Part shown: positions 43,801-51,900 of the stretch, piece after piece
How positions within the stretch are numbered: the first letter of the stretch is position 1
Layout of the letters: each line of letters opens with the position of its first letter
Assembly: GCA_937927415.1 (NCBI GenBank)
Contig: CALBDS010000044.1
Span: 1 to 64,000, forward strand
From: an uncultured Rhodospirillaceae bacterium
GTDB taxonomy: Bacteria; Pseudomonadota; Alphaproteobacteria; Azospirillales; Azospirillaceae
DNA: 64,000 nt
Reading direction: 5' to 3'
The notes under the pieces: model-generated
Databases searched by the model: none
What the model was told of the DNA's origin: nothing
Seen by the model: only the letters and a program-made list of their open reading frames with translations
Position numbers and translations under genes: made by a program

Positions 43801-44306
43801 TGGGCGACCACGCCCGGCAGTGGATGCGCCTGCGCGCCGCCGCCCTGCTGCTGGCCGAGGCGGTGGAGCGTTACCGCGCCACCAACGAGCAGCCCTTGCT
43901 GAAACGGGCCAGCGGGCTGCTGGCCGCCATCGCCGCCGGTCCCGGCAACCCCATCGTCGGTTTGAGACCCGATTACGGCCGGAACAGCCGCCCGGTCCTG
44001 CTGGCCGAACGGGCCGACGGCACCACCTGCGCCGTGGAGGGCATGAGCGAGGGCACGCGCGACCAGCTTTTCCTGGCCCTGCGCATCGCCGCCATCGAAC
44101 AGTATGCGGCGGAAAAGGATCCCCTGCCCTTCATCGCCGACGATCTGTTCATCACCTCCGACGAGGATCGCACGGTGCCGGGGCTGCAAGCACTGGCGGA
44201 ACTGGGTGGCCACACGCAGGTGATCCTGTTCACCCACCACCGTTATGTGGTGGACACCGCCGCCGCCTGTCTGCCCGCCGCCGCGGTCAGGGTCCACCGT
44301 CTGTAA
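40824..44306 (+). CDS. SbcC/Rad50-like ATPase (YhaN type, AAA_27)
   Basis: 1160 residues from GTG 40824 (coupled to the nuclease gene). The N-terminal half-ATPase has MRIDRLTLDCYGHFRDRDFD and Walker A GPNEAGKST (33-41). About 850 residues of Ala/Arg/Glu-rich coiled coil follow, with no clear Rad50 zinc-hook CXXC that I could find. The C-terminal half has an ABC-like signature MSEGTRDQLFLALRIAAIEQ and Walker B LPFIADDLFITSDEDR. It should form a head-rod complex driving the upstream nuclease. Its last 20 bp overlap the opposite-strand OGT-like gene. Confidence 0.9.
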   Translation: MRIDRLTLDCYGHFRDRDFDLSGEGVRLHIVHGPNEAGKSTTLSAIGDLLFGFPHISPYNFRYNYDQLAVSGTLTARSGERLSFRRRKNGKILIPNGAGEVPADGSRLQSFLGGADRGLFERMFGLDHARLRQGGRAMLEEGGDLARLLFEAGSGLSGAMALLDRLEAEADAIASLGRQSKNRRFNQALESFRDAHDRLKHEGRSEQEWNQEQKKAAAARSVRDAVVEELAGVRARRHRIHRLLRVLPALAALDEALAAQAALGAVPDLPDGFEDDWRAAQTAARTAAEDAARAQAHWAGLAAERERCGDPGPLPTLADDIRRLHREAGAVGSQRAQEPALIQALEAEGQRLAALVQKLGLDGPADAVADRVPPQPLMAGVRERMDRRAELVAAEAAARRRHGEAMARAAASAAALDGAATAADPAEAAAALEEAGRLGDTAADLAEARRLRDRAAEECRQAMDRLDLWTAGVERLAATPFPDADTVRQRERDRTALDNARTRKRDERDAAYALCARLAGDLAEIQAAGPVPTPDAVREARRSRDRLWRTLRTALADGSLPADPTLPDRFEESLAAADALADRQEQEAQRVARFATLSGQNLQARMQREAADAALAAADADLAAWERAWADLWAPTGLIPADPAAMLGWLGRKDEMLRLADAVAHAASALHRAGERDRLAAGHRRTAALALGLPADSGTATLRAAVTAATERRATLDKLRQDHKDHLRDVDAAAQEVEQAATAVQSWQRDWAQAMPSLGLPPTATPAEAAAALALWDEIRGCLDKRRDLAGRLAAVRAEGAVFAASVAALVAQAAPALDDITGRDGLEVMAEAVRRLANAQERAAHCRRLDTQCADARTALDAALRAQEETARRLTALRGHHGLGPDDDAIALARTAAEARKAAQAVAKARAALADAGDGLAEADLRRDAAGHDPDSLKAESQSLDDEERVLQQRKDEATSTLALAEQTLGALRSARGGNEAEWQARDAARAMGDHARQWMRLRAAALLLAEAVERYRATNEQPLLKRASGLLAAIAAGPGNPIVGLRPDYGRNSRPVLLAERADGTTCAVEGMSEGTRDQLFLALRIAAIEQYAAEKDPLPFIADDLFITSDEDRTVPGLQALAELGGHTQVILFTHHRYVVDTAAACLPAAAVRVHRL

Positions 44307-46302
44307 GGTCGAACCCCTGCGGCGGCTGCCCGCCGCGGTGGAGAACGGCCATGTGGGCGAAGGCGACCTCCAGCCCATGGGTGAAGCGGGGCGTGTCGAA
44401 CAGCGGCGCCCGGTCCCGCTCCGCCGCCAGCCGGGCGCGCAGAGCGGCCCGCGCGGCGGCGTCGCGTCCAAGATGGACGGCCGCGGCGCGGTAGTCTTCA
44501 GCCGTCGCCACCGCCAGTTCGGGCAGGCCCGTGGCGTGCAGCAGACTGGCCGCCACCCGCGCGGCAAAGCCCGGCCCCAGATGGGTCAGCACCGGCAGCC
44601 CGGCCCACAGGGCATCGCTGGCGGTGGTGTGGGCGCCCACCGGATGGGTGTCGAGGAACAGATCGGCCAGGGTGAATAGCCCCAGATAATCGGCCAGCGG
44701 ACGGCGGGCGGCGAACACCAGCCGTGCCGCATCCACCCCGTGGGAGCGGGCGGCGGCGCGCAGCGCGTCCATCGCCTGATCCGGCCCGGCCAGCAGCCAC
44801 AGCACCGAACCGGGCACCGCCCGCAGAATGTCCATCCACAGGGCAAAACGCGCCGGGGTGATCTTGTAAAGGGCGTTGAAGGCGCAGAAGACCACCCCGT
44901 CCGCGGGCAGACCACAGGCGGCGCGGCCCGGCGGCGGGGCGATGGGGCGGGTGCGGTCGTTGGGCTGGTAGCAGCGGGGCAGCCGGACGATGCGCTCGCT
45001 GTAACCAGCCTCACAACCCGGCGGGGTGACCACGGCATCACCGATGATGTAGTCGATGAACCCCGCCCCCATGGTGCCGGGATAGCCCAGCCATTGCACC
45101 TGCACCGGGGCCGGGCGGTGGGCGGTGATCTCGGGCCGCGCACCCTGGGTAAAGCCCTTCAGGTCGATCAGGATGTCGATGCCGTGGCCGCGGATCGCCC
45201 GCGCGGCGTCGGCGTGGGACAGGCCGCGGATGTCGTGGAAGGCGTCGAAGCCCCGCCGCAGCCGCGCCCGCATCGGCCCGCCGTCGTCGGGACCATAGGA
45301 ATAGGCGGCGACGTGGAACCGGCGGCGGTCGTGGCACTCGATCACCTCGGCCAGCAGGACCGCGGTGGCGTGCTCGTGGAAATCGGCGGAGAGATAGCCC
45401 AGCCGGATCGGCGTGTGCGGCGGGCGGGACGGGGCCGGCAGCGGCGTGACGCTGCGGGTGCGCCACGCGGCATAGCGTTCGGCGCAGGCCCGCTCCGCCG
45501 CCGGCCCCGCCCCCTGCCCCAGAAAGATCCACGGGTGGATCTGGTGCGAGGTGCCGGCCAGCGCGGTCAGGCTGCGGGACAGCGGCTCCAGCCCGTCCCA
45601 GCGGCACAGGTGGCGGCGCTGCTGCACCAGTTGCCCCAGCACCCCGCCGGGATCGGGCAGCCCGGCCGCCAGGGCGCGGGACAGGGCCGTGACCGCCGCA
45701 TCCCCCCGCCCCAGATCCTTGAGCGACACGCCGAGGTTGGCGTGGATTTCCGCCACCGCCGGGGCCAGCGCCGCCGCCACCCGCCAGCGGGCCACGGCGC
45801 GGGCGTCGTCGCCGCGGTCGCGGGCCACCCCGCCCAGCCCCACCCACGCCGGCATCAGGCCGGGATCGATGGCAAGGGCGCCGCGGAACGCCGTCTCCGC
45901 CGCCTCCAGCCGTCCCAGATCCCGCGACACCGTGCCCAGATTGGCAAGGGCCGGGGCATAGCCGGGCATCAGCCGGGCCGCGGCGCCGTAATGATGGGCC
46001 GCCTCGTCCAGCCGCCCGGTCGCCTGCAGCAGCACCGCCAGATTGAAATGGATGCCGCCGAAATCCGGCAGCCACGCCAGGGCGGCGCGGTGGTGCGCCT
46101 CCGCCTCCGCCGTCCGGCCGCGGCGGCGCAGGGATTCGGCGTAATTGCTGCGGGCCACCGCCTCGTCGGGGGTGCCGGGGGTGCCGAGCGCGTCCAGGGC
46201 GGCGCACAGGCCGGTCAGAGCCGATTCCGACGACGGATCGGCGGCGAGCGTACGACGGCACGCCGCCACCGCCGCCCGGGCCTGGGTCAGCGGGTCGGAC
46301 AC
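44287..46302 (-). CDS. TPR / SPINDLY-type O-GlcNAc transferase-like protein (GT41)
   Basis: 671 residues. The N-terminal ~240 residues are TPRs (HFNLAVLLQATGRLDEAAHH; ALANLGTVSRDLGRLEAAET). The GT41 catalytic part follows: PIRLGYLSADFHEHATAVLL, DILIDLKGFTQGARPEITAH, APVQVQWLGYPGTMGAGFID, FCAFNALYKITPARFALWMD and DLFLDTHPVGAHTTASDALW. Bacterial relatives may glycosylate proteins such as flagellin or surface components; the substrate here is not evident. It ends in a 20-bp tail-to-tail overlap with the SbcC-like gene and begins just 4 bp after the YdbL gene's stop. Confidence 0.88.
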   Translation of the reverse strand: MSDPLTQARAAVAACRRTLAADPSSESALTGLCAALDALGTPGTPDEAVARSNYAESLRRRGRTAEAEAHHRAALAWLPDFGGIHFNLAVLLQATGRLDEAAHHYGAAARLMPGYAPALANLGTVSRDLGRLEAAETAFRGALAIDPGLMPAWVGLGGVARDRGDDARAVARWRVAAALAPAVAEIHANLGVSLKDLGRGDAAVTALSRALAAGLPDPGGVLGQLVQQRRHLCRWDGLEPLSRSLTALAGTSHQIHPWIFLGQGAGPAAERACAERYAAWRTRSVTPLPAPSRPPHTPIRLGYLSADFHEHATAVLLAEVIECHDRRRFHVAAYSYGPDDGGPMRARLRRGFDAFHDIRGLSHADAARAIRGHGIDILIDLKGFTQGARPEITAHRPAPVQVQWLGYPGTMGAGFIDYIIGDAVVTPPGCEAGYSERIVRLPRCYQPNDRTRPIAPPPGRAACGLPADGVVFCAFNALYKITPARFALWMDILRAVPGSVLWLLAGPDQAMDALRAAARSHGVDAARLVFAARRPLADYLGLFTLADLFLDTHPVGAHTTASDALWAGLPVLTHLGPGFAARVAASLLHATGLPELAVATAEDYRAAAVHLGRDAAARAALRARLAAERDRAPLFDTPRFTHGLEVAFAHMAVLHRGGQPPQGFDLTDGGP

Positions 46303-46306
46303 CGGC

Positions 46307-46648
46307 TCATTTCCGCAGCCATTGGCCGTTGGCCCCCATCACATACTGGCCGGTGGGGGTGCGGGCGATCAGCTCCTTGCCCGCCAGCGCCTGCACCGAT
46401 TCCAGCGGGGTGCCGTTCTGGGCGGCGATGGCGCGGTAACGGGACAGGCGGGCGGCGTTGATCGACCCGACCAGCGATTCCACCGCCGCCGGAGCGCCGG
46501 GGCGTGCAGCCACCAGCCCGTCCGGCCGTTCCCCCGCCTGCCCCGCGGCCTTGGCGGCGGCCAGGGCGTCGTCGGCATGGGCCGGCGGGGCGGCAAGCCA
46601 CAGCAGCGCCAGGGCAAGGGCGGCGCCGAAGCGCGCGGCGCGGATCAT
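46307..46648 (-). CDS. ydbL: YdbL family (DUF1318) periplasmic protein
   Basis: 113 residues from ATG 46648 (GGAGGG upstream, overlapping the ynbE stop). Signal peptide 1-25 (ALALALLWLAAPPAHADD). The mature part VAARPGAPAAVESLVGSINA, then YRAIAAQNGTPLESVQALAG and QYVMGANGQWLRK, matches DUF1318/YdbL. In E. coli YdbL modulates the YdbH-YnbE bridge for phospholipid transport between membranes. The three genes are consecutive here and overlap. Confidence 0.9.
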   Translation of the reverse strand: MIRAARFGAALALALLWLAAPPAHADDALAAAKAAGQAGERPDGLVAARPGAPAAVESLVGSINAARLSRYRAIAAQNGTPLESVQALAGKELIARTPTGQYVMGANGQWLRK

Positions 46649-46923
46649 GATCCCTCCTTCGCCACCGACGCCGGCGGCAGGCCGAACAGGGCGGGATCGT
46701 TGCGGATGGTCTGCTCCAGATCCCGTTCCACCCTCACCCGCACCTCCTGTTCGATGCGGATGTTGAGGTTGATTTCGATGGGTTTGTCCGGCACCTCGAC
46801 CTTCACCGTGGGCGCACAGCCGGCCAGCGCCGCCGCGGCCAGCGCCAGGACATGAAGCCCCCGGAACGACGGGGTGATGGAACTGTTTCGTCTCTGCCGC
46901 ACCCGTTCCCCCATGCTCATCAT
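46645..46923 (-). CDS. ynbE: YnbE family outer-membrane lipoprotein
   Basis: 92 residues; a Met at codon 2 or 4 could be the true start. The lipobox LAGC is near residue 35 (VLALAAAALAGCAPTVKVEV), so the mature lipoprotein has about 58 residues. The core PDKPIEINLNIRIEQEVRVR is the YnbE signature. YnbE multimerises into a beta-helix that links YdbH to the outer membrane in E. coli. It overlaps ydbH by 4 bp and ydbL by 4 bp. Confidence 0.92.
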   Translation of the reverse strand: MMSMGERVRQRRNSSITPSFRGLHVLALAAAALAGCAPTVKVEVPDKPIEINLNIRIEQEVRVRVERDLEQTIRNDPALFGLPPASVAKEGS

Positions 46924-48125
46924 GGCGCACCGGATCTGACCCGCGGCGCCAGCCCCTCGCCCAGCCGCTGCGGCAGGCGGTAACTGTCCAGCCCCCGCCG
47001 CACCACCCGGTCGAGAGCACCGCTGAGATTAAGGGTCAACGCCACCGGAGTGCCATCATAGAATGAGGGGTTGGCCCCGCGAACGACCAGACGCGCCGCC
47101 ATCTCCTCCCCCACCGTGCCGTCGAGCAGCATTTCCAGGGTGTCGTAACGGAAATCGCTGAGCGCCTTCATCACGGCACCGACCGGCGTGTCACCCTCCG
47201 CCTGCAGAGCACCGCGGGGCGCGCGGGCGGAGTCATAACGCACCACCCCCGGCTCGTCGGCGGCCAGCCGCCCGCTTTCGATGCGCAGCCGCCCGCCGTT
47301 CAGCACCATGGGCACCCGGCCCGACAGCGCGCCCGTGCCCTCCAGCCCCGCCACGTCGGCCAGCGCCAGGACCGTGGCCACATCCACCCCCACCACCTCC
47401 AGCGTCAGGGCGGCGGCGGGACCGCCCTGGGCGGGGGTGATGACGAAAGGGCGGGTCAGCAGCCGCCCGCCGGCCCACGCCGTCTCGATCTTGGTGACCG
47501 AAATCTTGCCGTTGCGGCGCAGGCCGAACACCGCTTCGGCGTCGGTCATGAGGGTGCCGGCGTCCACCCGTTCGGCGGTCAATGCCGTGTCGTCGGGGAT
47601 GGTCGGCGGGTTCAGCCCGGCCAGCGGCACGCGGCCCGACAGGCCGGCGAAGTCCACCGGCCCGGCCTGCCCGGCGGCTCCGCCGATCTCCGCCACGCCG
47701 TTGCCGTCCCAATGCCCCCCGGTCCAGACCAGCACCCCCCGGAACGTCAGCCGTCCGGTGGTGGCCCGCAGTCCCCAGTCGGGGGGAAAGGGAACGGCGG
47801 CCAGATCCGGGACCGTCAGCGACAGGTGCACCCGCCCCTCGCGCAGCAGGTCGGACCACGGGTGGTCCACCGCCAGCGACACCGGAGCGCCGCGCCACCC
47901 CTCCGGCCGCAGGGTGATCGCGGTGCGGGAGACGCCGGTTTCGCTCACCGTCGCCTGCATCCCCGGCCACCCCGCCGCCGCCAGCCCCGCTTCGGCCAGC
48001 GCGCCCAGCAGGGTCGGCCACAGGGCCACCAGCGCCCCCAGCCACAGCAGCAGCATGAGCAGACGCAACCCCCGGCGCCAACCCCGCCCCTGTTGATCCG
48101 TCGCGGTTCGGTTCCTTTTGCGCAA
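46920..48125 (-). CDS. YdbH-like AsmA-superfamily bridge protein, short form
   Basis: 401 residues, less than half of E. coli YdbH (~880). An N-terminal membrane anchor (LRLLMLLLWLGALVALWPTL, about residues 20-42) precedes a beta-rich periplasmic region (FVITPAQGGPAAALTLEVVG; LSGRVPMVLNGGRLRIESGR). The C-terminal FRYDTLEMLLDGTVGEEMAA and LSGALDRVVRRGLDSYRLPQ match the YdbH C-terminal domain. It likely forms a shorter lipid groove between membranes with YnbE/YdbL. The deletion appears to be in the N-terminal and middle grooved part. It is first in the operon and faces the cyclophilin gene across a 176-bp divergent promoter region. Confidence 0.82.
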   Translation of the reverse strand: MRKRNRTATDQQGRGWRRGLRLLMLLLWLGALVALWPTLLGALAEAGLAAAGWPGMQATVSETGVSRTAITLRPEGWRGAPVSLAVDHPWSDLLREGRVHLSLTVPDLAAVPFPPDWGLRATTGRLTFRGVLVWTGGHWDGNGVAEIGGAAGQAGPVDFAGLSGRVPLAGLNPPTIPDDTALTAERVDAGTLMTDAEAVFGLRRNGKISVTKIETAWAGGRLLTRPFVITPAQGGPAAALTLEVVGVDVATVLALADVAGLEGTGALSGRVPMVLNGGRLRIESGRLAADEPGVVRYDSARAPRGALQAEGDTPVGAVMKALSDFRYDTLEMLLDGTVGEEMAARLVVRGANPSFYDGTPVALTLNLSGALDRVVRRGLDSYRLPQRLGEGLAPRVRSGAP

Positions 48126-48301
48126 CGCCTGTCTGCCTTTGACCTTTTGCCGGAACGCCGGGGTGCGGGCACGGTGACGCCTGTGGCGGCATACGGGGGG
48201 AATGTGTCGGCAGAGCGGCGCGGATACAAGTCCGCTTTGAAATCGGCCCCGCTTTCCCCTATCGTCCGGGCCAGCGGACAGCAGATGGGAGATGTCATCA
48301 C

Positions 48302-48850
48302 ATGCTGCGGTTATCCCGCGTCATCCTGGCGGCGCTGGCAGTCGCCGTCCTGTTCATTGGGGAGGCCTTTGCCTTGGATCTCGAAAACACCCTGTACCTT
48401 GACCTGAAGGACGGCCGCGTCGTCATCGAACTGCGGCCCGACCTGGCGCCCAACCACGTGGCGCGCATCAAGGAACTGACCCGCGAAGGCTTTTACGACG
48501 GCGTGGTCTTCCATCGCGTGATCGAGGGCTTCATGGCCCAGACCGGCGATCCCACCGGCACCGGCATGGGCGGTTCGGGCAAGAAGCTGAAGGCGGAATT
48601 CAGCAAGGAACCCCACGTCCGCGGCATCCTGTCCATGGCCCGCGCGCAGGACCCGAACAGCGCCGACAGCCAGTTCTTCATCTGCTTCGCCGACGCCCGC
48701 TTCCTGGACGGCCAGTACACCGTCTGGGGCAAGGTGGTCGAAGGGATGGAATTCGTGGACCAGATCAAGAAAGGGGCCAGCAGCCGCAACGGTCAGGTGA
48801 CCGACCCCGACAAGATCGTCAAGATGCAGGTCGCCGCCGACGCCAAGTAA
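48302..48850 (+). CDS. Periplasmic cyclophilin-type peptidyl-prolyl isomerase
   Basis: 182 residues. Signal peptide of about 24 residues (LAALAVAVLFIGEAFA before LDLENT). Cyclophilin motifs are ARIKELTREGFYDGVVFHRV, IEGFMAQTGDPTGTGMGGSG (FHRVI active-site Arg, QGGD-like QTGD), SMARAQDPNSADSQFFICFA and the final loop. It catalyses cis-trans proline isomerisation during folding of exported proteins. It has GGGAG 10 nt upstream of the ATG and is followed by a strong terminator. Confidence 0.95.
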   Translation: MLRLSRVILAALAVAVLFIGEAFALDLENTLYLDLKDGRVVIELRPDLAPNHVARIKELTREGFYDGVVFHRVIEGFMAQTGDPTGTGMGGSGKKLKAEFSKEPHVRGILSMARAQDPNSADSQFFICFADARFLDGQYTVWGKVVEGMEFVDQIKKGASSRNGQVTDPDKIVKMQVAADAK

Positions 48851-48888
48851 TCGGCACCAAAACAATCGGCCTTGCGCATGTCCGCAAG

Positions 48889-48918
48889 AAGGGCCGGGTG
48901 CCAGAGCGCCCGGCCCTT
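48889..48918 (+). terminator. Rho-independent terminator after the cyclophilin gene
   Basis: AAGGGCCGGG (48889-48898) pairs with CCCGGCCCTT (48909-48918) around a 10-nt loop and is followed by TCTTTT. It is 38 bp after the cyclophilin stop and 10 bp before the converging tamB stop, so it also separates the two transcripts. Confidence 0.85.
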
Positions 48919-48927
48919 TCTTTTGCG

Positions 48928-51900
48928 TCAGTAATCCCACTCGAACTTCACGCCGACGCTGGTGCCTTCGCTGCCGCCCACCTTGGCCTCGGCGCGAACG
49001 GTGTCGGTCAGGTCGATTTCCACCTTGGCCCGGCTCTGGTCGGCGCCGATCCCCTGCTCCACACCGACATAGACGTTGCGGCTGATGTAGCTGCCGGCCT
49101 CCAGCCCGCCGGGCTGGCCGTTTTCCCCTTGCGAGAATTCCAGCCGGTCCACCCCCAGCGTGCGGCGCACCGTGTCCAGCATCCCGCCGCCGCCGTAACC
49201 GGCCAGTTCCGCCGCCGACTGGGCCAGCTGCACCGCCTCCGCCGCGCCCAGTTCGCTGGCCGGCTTGCCGAACAGCACGCGGGCCAGCACCTCGTCCTGC
49301 GGCAACCCCTGGGGGGAGGTCAGGGCAATCGACGGATGGCCGGCGGTGCCGGTCACCTCCACCTGGGCCGTGACCTGATTGGCCGTCGCTTCGGCCAGGA
49401 AATCCAGGCGCGGGTCGATGGACGGGCCGCCGTCGAAATCCAGATTGCCGCGGCTGAAGGCGAAACGCTTGCCCAACAGGTCCAATTGCCCGCGCAAGAC
49501 CGACAGCCGCCCGGTGACCGCCGGGGCGGCGGCGGTCCCGCCCGCGTGCAGGTTGCCGCCCATTTCCAGATCCAGCCCGCGCCCGCGCACGAACACCTGC
49601 CCCGGCACGTTCACCCGCACGTCCAGCGCCAGGACGAACGGCGCATCAGCCTCCCCGGCGGGTGGGGCCGGGGACGGGGCGGCGGTCTTGCGGGCGCGCA
49701 CGCGGCCCACCTCCTCCACCTTCAGGTCCACCACATTGGGGGGCAGGCGGTTGGGAATCCGCACGTCCGCCCGCTCCACCCGCACGGTTCCGGCCAGGAG
49801 CGCACGGGCGAAGGTCCCGGTCAGCGTCAGATCGGCGCCGATGCGCCCCGTCACCAGATCGATGGACAGCAGTTGGGCGTTGGTGGCCCGCACCCGCAGG
49901 TCAAGCTGCCGCCCCTCCTGGGCCCAGGGGCGCACGGTGCCGCTGGCGGTGATGCTGCCGCCCCCGGCGGTGCGCCCGGTCAGGGATTGCAGGGTGAACA
50001 CCTGCCCGTCGCCCACCAGCCGGGCGGCGATGTTGGTGATGACTGCCCCGCTGGCCTGATTCTCATAGCGCCCGCCGGTGATGGTCACCGCCCCGCCCAG
50101 CCGGGGATCGCCCACCGTGCCTTCGGCCCGGACATCCACGGCCAGGGTGCCGCCCACCCGGTCGCCGCTGGCCGCCAGCAGGTCGTTCAGCCGCGCCAGT
50201 TGGAAATTCCCCTGAGCGGAGGCCGACAGGGCGCCCCCCGGCGGCACCGACACCGCCAGCGTGTCGGGATCGAGCACCAGCGGGGCGGCGGCGCGCAGGG
50301 TCAGCCGCCCGGCGTCGCGGGCGGACAGGGTGCCGGTGGCGGTGACACGGTTGTCACGCCACGATCCATCGATGGCGGCGTCGATCCCCGACACCCCGGC
50401 GGCGGCCATGCCGGCGGCACTGGCCCCGGACAGCCGCAGGGTCATATCGGCCCGCGGTGCCCGCACCGTGCCGGCCAGCTTCACGGTCAGCCCCAGCGTG
50501 CCGTCCAGCGCCAGCGACGGATCGACCAGGGCGGCCAATGCCAGGGGAAAACGCTCCAGCGCCAACGTCCCCTTCATCTCCCCGCCGGTCAACCCGCCGT
50601 CCGCCGTCAGCCGGGCCGCACCGCTGCTCAGCGCCAGGCCGGTGACGGTGTACTGCTGTGGCCCGATCTCCACCGTCGCCGGTCGGGTCAGAGTGACCGT
50701 CTGCCCCGCCGCGCGGGCGGTCAAAGCCGTCAGGCGGACGCGGGTGCGGTCGTCGGTGCGGGCGGCCCGGCCCGACAGGGACAGGCTGGGCGCCTTGTCC
50801 CCGCCCCCCCGCACCGCCAGCTTGAAACCGGCGTCGGCCAGGGAACCGTCGATGCCCGCCGTCACCTCGGTCAGGGGGGTGCCCGCGGCCGCCCCATCGC
50901 GCAGGGACAGGTCGGCCTTGCCCGCCGCCGCCCCCAGGGCGTCCCGCACGGTGGCGTCCAGGGACAGGCTGCGGGCGGCCACCAGCGGCCCATCAGAGCC
51001 GCTGACGCGCAAGCCTTGGGCCTTGGCCGTCACCGCGGCGTCCTGCCGCCCGTTCTGGCGGCTGAGGGTGACGGCGAAGGACGCCTGCCCCGCCATATCC
51101 AGGCCGGTCAGGGCGGAGAAGGTCTGCAGCGCCGGCAGGTCGCCATCCAGCCGCCCTTCGGCCATCAGGGTGTTCATGGCAACGGTCACGCCGCCGGTGA
51201 TGCGGTTCCGCCCCGCCGTCACCGACAGGTCCGACAGGCTCAGGGTGTCGCCGGTCAGGGCATAGGCGCCGGCCACACCCAACGCCTGCCCCTCCAGCGT
51301 GCCCCCGAGCTGCACACGGCCCTGCGGCGCCTGCGGCAGCCCGGCGGCGGTGGCCGACAGGGTGACGCGGCCGAAATCACGACCGTTCACCACCAGGGCG
51401 CGGGTGTCGGCCCTGGCCTCCACCGCCAGCGCGTCCACCGGACCGGCGGCGGTGACGGTGACCTCCGCCCCCCCGGCCAGCGGCAGCCCGGCCAGCCGCT
51501 CCAGCACCGCCAGATCCTCGGCCTGCAGGGTGGCGGCGGCGTCCAGCCGCCCGTCCGCCAGCACCGCCCGCCCGTCGGTCAGGCGGGCGTAGGGGGACTC
51601 CAGGGTCACCCCGGTGACCCGCATCGCCCCGTCGGGGGCCACGGCGGCATCGGCGGCGAAACGTGCGGCACCGGCCAGCGGTTTTCCAGCCAGGGCGGAC
51701 AGCAGCGCCAGATCGGGGGCGGTGGCCCGCACCTGCGCTTGCGCGCTCTGCCCCCAACCGGCGGCCGTGCCGCTGGCGGTGACGGTGGCCGCCGGGGCGG
51801 TGAGGGTCAGGGCCGACAGGTCCACCCCGCCGGTGGCGGTGTCGAGGGTGGCGGCCACCTCTGCCCGCACCTCCTCCCCGGTCAGCGGCGCCAGGGCGGG

